The notes beneath the pieces are model-generated. The model had not been told where the DNA came from, ran no database searches, and worked only from the letters and a program-made list of their open reading frames with translations. A stretch of 5,953 nt of DNA from JBKHHU01 sp046539045 (GTDB taxonomy: Bacteria > Planctomycetota > Phycisphaerae > SM23-33), in assembly GCA_046539045.1 (NCBI GenBank), contig JBKHHU010000202.1, positions 1-5,953 of the forward strand, written 5' to 3'. The position numbers were made by a program, and so were the translations under genes. Each line of letters starts with the position of its first letter. Positions within the stretch are counted from its first letter, which is position 1. Positions 1 through 5,953 of this stretch are shown piece by piece.

Positions 1-1226
1 ACCATCAAGTCGCCAAAATTCTGATCCCGCAGTACACCCCGGAACGTCGCGAGGCTCTGCCGCAGGATCTCTTCACGGTGAGCGACGAACAGCAGCCGTG
101 GCGGCCTGTCTAGGCCCTGTTGCCTCCTCCAGCTCCACCACTGCCGGAAGTCAAACGCCGCGACCATCGTCTTTCCTGTTCCGGTGGCCGCAACGATCAA
201 GTGGCGCTTGCGGTCCTGGATCTGGCGTTCTGCCTGAATGCGATCGAGGATCTCCTGCTGGAAGGTGTACGGCCGCAGATCGAAATTCACTGCCGGTGGA
301 CCATCCCGACCGGTGAGGCGTTCATCCCGAAGGGCCCGCTCCAGCCGTGGCCGCTGATCCGGGTCATACGACTGGAATTCACCGTCGTTCCAGTAGGTTT
401 CGAAGGTAGCGGTGACCTTCTCCCACTGGTGCGGCTGCTCGTACTGGCTGATCTTGACGTTCCACTCCAGTCCCTCGGTGAGGGCGGCATGCGAAAGATT
501 CGCCGAACCGACGTAGGCCGTGCCGAAGCCGGTGTTGCGATGGAACATGTAAGCCTTGGCGTGCAGCCGGGTGCGGTGAGTGTCGTAAGAGACCTTGAGT
601 TCCGTGTGCGGCAGCGACGTGATGAAATCGACGGCCTTGACGTCGGTGGCACCCATGTAACTGGTGGTGATCACGCGCAGCCGCGTATTCGGCCTGCCGG
701 TGAACATCCTGAGCTGCTCGGCCAACATGCGGATGCCGCTCCACTTAATGAACGAGCAGAGGATATCCAGACGATCAGACGAGAGCAGCTCTTTGCGGAG
801 TTGGGTCACCAGGCTGGGATCCATCCGTGTGCCCGTCAGCAGGCAACCCATCGACAGCGGGGTATCGGGACGCTCCCGGCCAAACCCACCGGCCTCCGTC
901 TCCCGATCGAGTACTGCCAGCAAACGCTGGGCCCCCGGCGAGACTGCCATGCCTTCCAGTCCACCTCCGGCCCGACGGTTCAGCATCTGTATCAGTTCGT
1001 TGCAGACAGCCAGTTGGTTGTGGAGCCGCTGCGACCCTCGTTCACCCTCCAACTGCCCCAGCCCTTGAATCAGAACACGGTGCAGATGCTCCGCCAGCCG
1101 CTCATGGGCCTCCGCTGGATCGATCTGTGCCCTATCCACCCGCAGACCCTCAGCATCCGCCTGACGAAGCCTCTCGGCCAGCAGCCGGTCTATCACCCTA
1201 TCGTAAAGTCCTCGCTGGCTAGACAC
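1..1226 (-). CDS. PLD-like nuclease / superfamily II DEAD/DEAH helicase fusion, N-terminal part (3' end beyond window)
   Basis: I translated this frame by hand; it is open from the stop of the ATPase gene to the left edge, giving about 408 residues. Seen: an N-terminal helical region, then SFIKWSG (a family signature), then phospholipase-D-type active-site motifs HAK (H222, K224) and GSANLS (240-245), followed by GLEWN. A Q-motif-like LRPYTFQQ leads into Walker A ATGTGKT (K352, T353) and motif Ia LFVAHREEIL (from 380). Known of the family: such proteins are ATP-dependent DNA translocases with a PLD nuclease-like head, and often end in DUF3427; helicase motifs II-VI lie outside this window. 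I chose GTG at 1226 because AAGGG precedes it by 9 nt and because the family begins a few residues before GLY-D/E. An in-frame ATG at 1259 is the alternative but lacks a ribosome binding site. Inferred role: the DNA-processing effector of the defence cluster. No frameshift or stop was seen. Confidence 0.9.
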   Translation of the reverse strand, partial: MSSQRGLYDRVIDRLLAERLRQADAEGLRVDRAQIDPAEAHERLAEHLHRVLIQGLGQLEGERGSQRLHNQLAVCNELIQMLNRRAGGGLEGMAVSPGAQRLLAVLDRETEAGGFGRERPDTPLSMGCLLTGTRMDPSLVTQLRKELLSSDRLDILCSFIKWSGIRMLAEQLRMFTGRPNTRLRVITTSYMGATDVKAVDFITSLPHTELKVSYDTHRTRLHAKAYMFHRNTGFGTAYVGSANLSHAALTEGLEWNVKISQYEQPHQWEKVTATFETYWNDGEFQSYDPDQRPRLERALRDERLTGRDGPPAVNFDLRPYTFQQEILDRIQAERQIQDRKRHLIVAATGTGKTMVAAFDFRQWWSWRRQQGLDRPPRLLFVAHREEILRQSLATFRGVLRDQNFGDLM

Positions 1227-1235
1227 AGTCGGCCG

Positions 1236-1240
1236 CCCTT
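1236..1240 (-). promoter_or_regulatory. Ribosome binding site supporting the GTG start of the helicase
   Basis: AAGGG on the minus strand lies 9 nt before GTG at 1226. The competing ATG at 1259 has no purine-rich Shine-Dalgarno match in the 18 nt separating it from the ATPase stop. The site is weaker than those of the two upstream genes, so the start choice is moderately supported only. Confidence 0.45.
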
Positions 1241-1277
1241 GTAGGATTACACAGAACATTTATCACGTAGATCAACA

Positions 1278-4223
1278 TCACTGCGAGTCCAGAGCGTCAT
1301 CAAGCCCCAACTCGCGGAGTGCCGATCTCGTCTCCTCAATTCCCTGAGGAGTGACCCCACCTTCGGGTTTCACATCAAAACTCACTGTAACCGTCATCTC
1401 TCCGCTCGTGGCGTACTTCGCAAGGACCTTCGTGTAGAAGTTCATCCACTTCTGGGCTGGCACCTGCCCTGACCACAGGATGCTCGTCTGCTGGGGCGGA
1501 GGCGGAGCATCACCACGGTCACCGTTGCCATCGGAATCCCCCTCCCGTTGGGCCGTCACGAAGACCGTAGCCCCTCCTTCGATCCCTTCCACAACCGCTT
1601 TGATGCTGAACTGGCCTTCGTCTTCACCAGCAGAGAAGACGCCCTTGTCGTCGATCTCACCGCCCGTGGCTTCCCACGCGACGCCGTTGACCTGCATGGT
1701 CCTGCCGTGCTGGTCCAGCCCACGGGCAGAGAATGAGAGTTTCGCATTGGGCTTGACCGACTGCCGCTCGGGCGACACTTGCAGCACGGCAAGCTTCGGC
1801 GGCTCGATGTGCTTCTTGGCTTCTTCGGCAGTGACGATGAACAACTCGTCGGTGATATCGATGTCGGCGGGCGTCAGGTCCTCTTCGAAGTGGAACGGCT
1901 TGTATTGGCCGTCACCGGCCTTGCCGACGTACGCCAACAGACCTTGGCTCACGCCTCGGGCGATGGTCTCCTTGACCACGTCGCCGTTCAGCAGCCTCGG
2001 GAACAATGGAGAGGCGAAGAAAGCGTCTCGCACGGCCTTGGTGGACCACTCCGTCATGCCCGGCCACTTGCGGATCAGGAAGTTCGGGCTGATCGCTTTT
2101 TCGAGGTCCCCATCCTCGCGCATCCGCTTGAGGACTACTTCCAGCATCGACCCCGCCTGACTGGAATTCACCAATCCCAGATCGACGTGCCGCATCTCGT
2201 TGTCTTTCCCGAGCAGCAGCAGGTTCTTGTACGTCCGCCAAACCACCTCTGTCAGGTCTCGCTTGGCCCGGCGAAGCTGCTCTTCCAACTGCCGTCGCTG
2301 GCTCTCTTCGAGGTTGAGATCGGATTCCTCGTCCTTGATCGCCTGCCATGCCAACGTCTTCCGTGCTTCCTCGCGCAGGGCATGTTCGGATTCCGGCACG
2401 GCCCAGACGATGCCGCTCTTGAAGGTCCGCCCGCTCTTGCCGCACTCCCACGTGATCTTCTTGGCCAGTTCTTTCGTCTCGGCGGCATCCTCCATCGAGT
2501 GAGACGACGCCAGCACGGCCAGCGTCAGCGCGGGGCGGTCGGCGATGTCGTTGGTCTTCTCCGGGAAGAAACGCACATCTACACCCGTGCCGGTCGTGTC
2601 CTTCTGGAAGACCTTCTGTATCTCCTCCTTCACGCGATCATCGATGGTCTTGGCGTCCACGCTGGCTCGTCGGTCGCTGTACCGCTTGATCAGGTTCTCC
2701 GTCGTGCTGAAGCGATAGCGGTTGCGCTCGACCGTCAGGTAGTAGCAGGACTCGCTGAGGGTATCCAAGACGGTCTCGACGTTGCCGATGTCCATGTCCG
2801 GCTCGCCCACGGCCAACCGAAGCTCGGGTACGGTCGCCTCGTGCTTCATCTGGCCGCCGTTGGACTCGAAGAAGATCGAGGTCGCCACCTTGCGGTGCAG
2901 TCGAGCCTTCTTGATCGCATCCACAGCCTCGGTGTCCAGCCGCTCGGAATGCGAATCGTCCTTGCCGGTGATATCCGTCGTCACCGCCCCCTCCAAACGA
3001 GACTCACCCAACTGCTCGAACGCCGCCATTCGGAAGAAGGAATCGTCCAGCGGCGCGGTGCCCAGCCCGATGAGCGCATCCTTGTGCGCCCCCTCGTAGC
3101 CCCGCTTGTAAGCATTCGACACCCACAGCGCCAACAGCCGCAGCACACCGCGCGTCTGCTGGAATCGGGGCAGTTGCTGCCACTTCCGCTCGAAGACGCT
3201 CAGCACGACCGGGTGGAACGGGTACGCCTTGCGGAACGCCTCACGCGCGTTGTCCACCGGGAACCAGCCGGGCACCTGCGTGCGATTCTCATTCACCCAC
3301 TCGGTATAGGCCATGACGGTCTTCTCGGAGTCCTTCGTGATGCCGTCCCACTCGAACAGCCGCCTGCGGATAATCTCCGAGGTCTCACCGTTGGCGGCCA
3401 TGATCACCGGCTTGCCCAGCCGGTCGAGCAACTTCTTGAACCGGTCGTAATCCGCCTGATCCTCGCCGCTCATCTCCAACTCACTGGCCGGGATCGACAC
3501 GACCAGCACGCAGTTGTCCTCGCCACGGACGGTCTCGGAGAGATTCTGCAAGAAGTTGTACAACTGGGCCGACAGACCGCTCTTGCGGCAGCGGCTCACG
3601 TAGTTCATCAACTCGTCCATCAAGATCAGGCAGGGCTTGTCCTTGGGCAGGAACTTCCGGATAACCTCCCCGGATGGCGCGGTCAGTTGCTTCTCATGCT
3701 CGGCCACGATGTCGAACGCCTTCTGCCCACCGATCTGCCACGCAAGCTCGCCCCACGGCGTCTTGCGGTTCGGTTCGCCTTCCTTGCCGCGCCCGGAGAT
3801 GGAGTCGAACTCCGTGCCGACAAACACGCCGACCTCGGCCTCGGGGACGGTATCCACCTCGGCCTGCTTGAGGATCGAATCCACACCGGCCCATGACTTG
3901 GCCTTATCGCCGCCAGTCGCCAGATGGTACATCAGCGTCAGCGCGTGCGTCTTGCCACCGCCGAACTGGGTGGTCATGTTGAAAACCGCTGAGGTCTCGG
4001 TCTTGATGCCGTTGAGCCGACGGATGACCTCACCCGCCGTAGTGAGCAGGTTCTTGGTCAGGTACGTCCGCTGGAAGAACTCCACCGGGTCCTGATAGAC
4101 GCTGTTGGCCCGCTTGTCGCGCACCTGATCCAGATGCACGGCAAACTCCGACGCATCCATCGGCCTGCCTTCACGCAGGTCCTCTCGCGGGTATACCACC
4201 TTGTACCACGGCTGCATTGCCAT
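1278..4223 (-). CDS. DUF499-family P-loop ATPase with C-terminal Ig-like domain
   Basis: Complete 981-residue cytoplasmic protein without signal peptide or membrane segment. The N-terminus has DUF499 features (EFAVHLDQV, FFQRTYLT), then Walker A FGGGKTH (87-93, K91), Walker B LILMDE (199-204, D203 and E204), a sensor-like strand VLVVSIP (239-245) and an arginine cluster RRRLF (286-290). A further family signature FQQTRGVLRLLA lies at 354-365. Residues about 626-666 are charged and helical, probably coiled coil; about 712-767 look like a winged-helix-type module. Residues 811-892 resemble a bacterial Ig-like (BIG2-type) domain, joined by an acidic, proline-rich linker (893-912) to a short terminal domain ending RELGLDD. 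Known: DUF499 proteins occur beside DUF1156 methyltransferases and helicases in defence islands. Inferred: an ATP-driven sensor or regulator of the methyltransferase/helicase system. ATG at 4223 is preferred over ATG 4217 because AGGAG lies 6 nt upstream. Confidence 0.93.
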   Translation of the reverse strand: MAMQPWYKVVYPREDLREGRPMDASEFAVHLDQVRDKRANSVYQDPVEFFQRTYLTKNLLTTAGEVIRRLNGIKTETSAVFNMTTQFGGGKTHALTLMYHLATGGDKAKSWAGVDSILKQAEVDTVPEAEVGVFVGTEFDSISGRGKEGEPNRKTPWGELAWQIGGQKAFDIVAEHEKQLTAPSGEVIRKFLPKDKPCLILMDELMNYVSRCRKSGLSAQLYNFLQNLSETVRGEDNCVLVVSIPASELEMSGEDQADYDRFKKLLDRLGKPVIMAANGETSEIIRRRLFEWDGITKDSEKTVMAYTEWVNENRTQVPGWFPVDNAREAFRKAYPFHPVVLSVFERKWQQLPRFQQTRGVLRLLALWVSNAYKRGYEGAHKDALIGLGTAPLDDSFFRMAAFEQLGESRLEGAVTTDITGKDDSHSERLDTEAVDAIKKARLHRKVATSIFFESNGGQMKHEATVPELRLAVGEPDMDIGNVETVLDTLSESCYYLTVERNRYRFSTTENLIKRYSDRRASVDAKTIDDRVKEEIQKVFQKDTTGTGVDVRFFPEKTNDIADRPALTLAVLASSHSMEDAAETKELAKKITWECGKSGRTFKSGIVWAVPESEHALREEARKTLAWQAIKDEESDLNLEESQRRQLEEQLRRAKRDLTEVVWRTYKNLLLLGKDNEMRHVDLGLVNSSQAGSMLEVVLKRMREDGDLEKAISPNFLIRKWPGMTEWSTKAVRDAFFASPLFPRLLNGDVVKETIARGVSQGLLAYVGKAGDGQYKPFHFEEDLTPADIDITDELFIVTAEEAKKHIEPPKLAVLQVSPERQSVKPNAKLSFSARGLDQHGRTMQVNGVAWEATGGEIDDKGVFSAGEDEGQFSIKAVVEGIEGGATVFVTAQREGDSDGNGDRGDAPPPPQQTSILWSGQVPAQKWMNFYTKVLAKYATSGEMTVTVSFDVKPEGGVTPQGIEETRSALRELGLDDALDSQ

Positions 4224-4229
4224 GCTTTG

Positions 4230-4234
4230 CTCCT
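4230..4234 (-). promoter_or_regulatory. Ribosome binding site of the ATPase, overlapping the upstream stop codon
   Basis: AGGAG lies 6 nt before ATG 4223. Its first two bases are also the last two bases of the TAG stop (4235-4233) of the 92-residue gene. A ribosome ending the small gene would therefore sit directly on the ATPase ribosome binding site, which suggests translational coupling and fixes the ATPase start. Confidence 0.75.
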
Positions 4235-4511
4235 ACTCTACTTTCGTCCACTTCAGATTCGGTGGGTTCTTTCGGTTCTGTTTCATCAGTTCATCTGCCC
4301 GCTTCTGCGCCTTATCAAGTGACTCGCAATCGCCGAGTTCGAGAGGCGCAGCCGCCTTGACATCCACGTCGATGCAACGAAGTCGATAACTGCCCGAATT
4401 CGGGTCGCTGTTGTCACTCACATGCTTGATCTCAAGCTTGACAGTACGGGCATACATTGTCTCAAACTTATCATCAATCGTTTGGAATTCCTGTGTAGTC
4501 CATCTGGCCAT
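4233..4511 (-). CDS. Small unrecognised protein (92 aa) between methyltransferase and ATPase
   Basis: I do not recognise the family. The protein starts MARWTTQEF and ends LKWTKVE. By eye it has an amphipathic N-terminal helix (about 6-23), two or three beta strands (KLEIKHV, GSYRLRCIDVD, APLEL) and a charged helix (SLDKAQKRADELMKQ), a compact alpha/beta arrangement. No signal peptide, membrane segment, zinc ligands or catalytic motif is apparent. The start at 4511 is set by AAAGGAG 7 nt upstream; an in-frame ATG at 4559 would overlap the methyltransferase by 35 nt and lacks such a site. It lies 13 nt after the methyltransferase stop and 9 nt before the ATPase start, so it is almost certainly co-transcribed with both. 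GC is about 50% by hand count, well below the roughly 61% sampled in the ATPase gene. It could be an accessory subunit, regulator or adaptor of the system; this is inference from position only. Confidence 0.82.
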   Translation of the reverse strand: MARWTTQEFQTIDDKFETMYARTVKLEIKHVSDNSDPNSGSYRLRCIDVDVKAAAPLELGDCESLDKAQKRADELMKQNRKNPPNLKWTKVE

Positions 4512-4518
4512 TCTGTAT

Positions 4519-4525
4519 CTCCTTT
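4519..4525 (-). promoter_or_regulatory. Strong ribosome binding site of the small protein
   Basis: AAAGGAG lies 7 nt before ATG 4511 and begins with the final A of the methyltransferase TGA stop (4527-4525). It is the best Shine-Dalgarno match at any gene start in the window. It rules out the longer 4559 start and argues that the small gene is really translated. Confidence 0.8.
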
Positions 4526-5953
4526 CAAAACCCCAAGCTCTTCTTGCGGGCGAGGACACCGTCCACCCAGCGTTTCTCTTCGGAGTTCGACGGGTACAGG
4601 GCCGAGAGGGCTTGGGCCAGCGTCCAGAAGCGGCTGTCCCGGCCTACGCCTTCCTCGGTCAGGAAACGCCGAACCGCCTCGCTGCGACCCGCCGCGAACA
4701 GCAGCATCGCCTGATGGACCCGGTCCAGCACGGTCTCGCCAATCTTGGCCTGCGACGTGTCGCCCGCCTCGATAGCCGAGGCCCAGCCTTCGTCCTCGTC
4801 CCCGCCGTCGATGATGTCCGCGAAGGACATCTGCTTCTTGCTCTTCTTCTTGCCCTTATCCGTGGCCTTGACCTCGTCCTTGCCGAACAGGTGGGCAGCG
4901 CGTTCGCTGACAGCCAGCAGGCGGGCCTTGTCGCCCTTGACCTCGACCGTAGCGGTCAACTGCTCAAGGTGGCCACCCAGTCCTTGGGCGATCTTCCGGG
5001 CGGCGTCGTACTCAAGGCCGTAACCGGTCGAAGCAACCGTCTTCCCGTCGTCTTTCTCGCCGTCGCCGTTGCCGCCTGCCCCCAGCGTCCACAGCCACAT
5101 CGCCGTCAAACGGGCGTCTTCCTCAAAGCCCGAAGCGTCCGCCTCACGGAAGACCATTTGGAGTGCCTCCTGCGAGACCGCAGCCCAGACGTGTTCGAGA
5201 TACTCCCGAAGTTTCACCTCTTCGCCACTGGCCTTCTCGACCCGACTGTACCGGCTGAAGATTTCCAAAGCAGGCCCAAGGCAAGCAAAGATCGCATCCG
5301 CCCCGACCACGCCTTCCTCGGCCAATCGTGGCATCCACTCGTGAATTCGAACCGGCAACTCCTGCAACACCTCCCTCCAGTCGCCCACATCGTCCGTCCG
5401 AACCGACCCGTCCTCGTTCTCTCGGGGACGGCAGGCTATATGGACTGAGGATGCGAGAACCGCTCGGCCCTGAGCGATCACTCTGCTTGCCATCTCGGTA
5501 TCCACCGGCCAAGAGGCCGTAACGACCCAGCCCGCATCGAGAACAGCCTGCAACATGGCCTCCCAACCGGCTGTGCTCTGGTGAGCGAACACGATCACTC
5601 CCAACGCTGTTGGTTGGGCAATTCTACGTCCCTCAGCAAGAGCCTCGCACATCTTCGCCTCAAAGAAGGCTGCATCCTTCTTGCTTGGGCTCTTGGAGTG
5701 TGGAGGGTCAACGACTACCTCATCGGCCTTTGGTGTAAGCTCGGAAGCGAAAAGCTCGGGGTGGTCCCCTTGTAGCATACGGCGAAGCCATGGATAGAAG
5801 ACATCTGCCGTATGTGCGTACACGACCGAATCGTAGTACGGGGGATCAGTGGCCAGAAGATGCACACAGTCATCGGGCAATGGATGCGACAGGGCCGATG
5901 CCATCTCGATATGCCCGACTGGCCATTGCTCTGAATGGGCCTCGATTACCTTG
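4525..5953 (-). CDS. DUF1156/COG1743-type DNA methyltransferase, C-terminal part (5' end beyond window)
   Basis: The frame stays open through the right edge, giving 475 residues of fragment. ATG at 5904 is not the true start, because motif IV follows it after only 18 residues. Seen: TDPPYYDSV (catalytic motif IV of amino-methyltransferases, fragment residues 35-43), followed by the family-typical ADVFYPWLRR, then GVIVFAHQS, GWEAMLQA and SWPVDTEM, which continue the methyltransferase core. The C-terminal ~200 residues hold a lysine-rich stretch (about 361-373 of the fragment) next to an acidic GGDEDEG patch, then a helical end finishing KKSLGF. Known: DPPY enzymes methylate adenine N6 or cytosine N4 using S-adenosylmethionine; in this family DUF1156 and the cofactor-binding motif I lie N-terminal, hence outside the window. 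Inferred role: self-marking of host DNA for the linked defence genes. Target sequence and base cannot be read from this fragment. Confidence 0.92.
   Translation of the reverse strand, partial: KVIEAHSEQWPVGHIEMASALSHPLPDDCVHLLATDPPYYDSVVYAHTADVFYPWLRRMLQGDHPELFASELTPKADEVVVDPPHSKSPSKKDAAFFEAKMCEALAEGRRIAQPTALGVIVFAHQSTAGWEAMLQAVLDAGWVVTASWPVDTEMASRVIAQGRAVLASSVHIACRPRENEDGSVRTDDVGDWREVLQELPVRIHEWMPRLAEEGVVGADAIFACLGPALEIFSRYSRVEKASGEEVKLREYLEHVWAAVSQEALQMVFREADASGFEEDARLTAMWLWTLGAGGNGDGEKDDGKTVASTGYGLEYDAARKIAQGLGGHLEQLTATVEVKGDKARLLAVSERAAHLFGKDEVKATDKGKKKSKKQMSFADIIDGGDEDEGWASAIEAGDTSQAKIGETVLDRVHQAMLLFAAGRSEAVRRFLTEEGVGRDSRFWTLAQALSALYPSNSEEKRWVDGVLARKKSLGF

Noticed and set aside
1..1226. 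Suspected broken gene at the left side, because only short minus-strand ORFs seemed present
   Set aside because: Codon-by-codon translation in the right frame is uninterrupted from 1226 to 3; it only lacks a stop within the window.
120..1244. Plus-strand open frame of 374 codons at the left side
   Set aside because: It is the shadow of the PLD-helicase, whose minus-strand translation has HAK/GSANLS and ATGTGKT motifs; the plus-strand product has no domain features.
1246..1275. Possible sigma70-like promoter (TTGATC - 18 nt - TGTAAT) before the helicase
   Set aside because: The match is partial, and the predicted start near 1239 would fall inside the proposed ribosome binding site; chance occurrence in a short AT-richer gap is likely.
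1779..3896. Plus-strand open frame of 705 codons opposite the ATPase gene
   Set aside because: It is antisense to a protein with clear Walker motifs and a ribosome binding site, its translation shows no recognisable domains, and it is rich in L/R/H as expected of a GC-rich mirror frame.
4512..4559. Longer start for the small gene at 4559 (108 residues)
   Set aside because: The extra 16 residues overlap the end of the methyltransferase, while AAAGGAG is placed exactly for ATG 4511.
4411..5448. Plus-strand open frame of 345 codons opposite the methyltransferase and small gene
   Set aside because: It crosses the junction of two supported minus-strand genes, has no ribosome binding site that I can see and no recognisable motif.
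5902..5904. ATG at 5904 as start of the methyltransferase
   Set aside because: The frame remains open to the right edge and catalytic motif IV would lie only 19 residues from the start, leaving no room for the cofactor-binding half of the enzyme.

Overview
This window is a single, tightly packed minus-strand gene cluster from a moderately GC-rich bacterium. Hand counts give about 61% GC in a sample of the ATPase gene and about 50% in the small gene beside it. Clear Shine-Dalgarno sites and stop-to-start spacings of 9-13 nt indicate bacterial operon organisation. Nothing in the sequence fixes the phylum.

Layout in transcription order (right to left): (1) 5953-4525, the C-terminal half of a DUF1156-type (COG1743-like) DNA methyltransferase with the catalytic motif TDPPYYDSV; its 5' end lies outside the window. 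(2) 4511-4233, a 92-residue protein that I do not recognise, with its own strong ribosome binding site. (3) 4223-1278, a complete 981-residue DUF499-family P-loop ATPase (FGGGKTH Walker A, LILMDE Walker B) that carries a bacterial Ig-like segment near its C-terminus. (4) about 1226 to the left edge, the N-terminal ~408 residues of a phospholipase-D-like/superfamily II helicase fusion. It has HAK...GSANLS nuclease motifs, an ATGTGKT Walker A and the motif Ia sequence LFVAHREEIL; it continues beyond position 1. This last gene is easily missed because it has no stop codon in the window and long spurious ORFs lie opposite it.

Methyltransferase + DUF499 ATPase + PLD-helicase is an anti-phage gene combination. 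From memory it corresponds to, or is closely related to, the set named Hma (helicase, methylase, ATPase) in defence-system catalogues, and it is conceptually similar to DISARM. The inferred logic is that the methyltransferase marks host DNA while the ATPase and the helicase/nuclease act on unmarked invading DNA. The least explained parts are the small unrecognised protein between methyltransferase and ATPase and the Ig-like domain in the ATPase. I found no tRNA, rRNA, CRISPR, insertion sequence, convincing promoter or terminator, and no gap between genes longer than about 50 nt.
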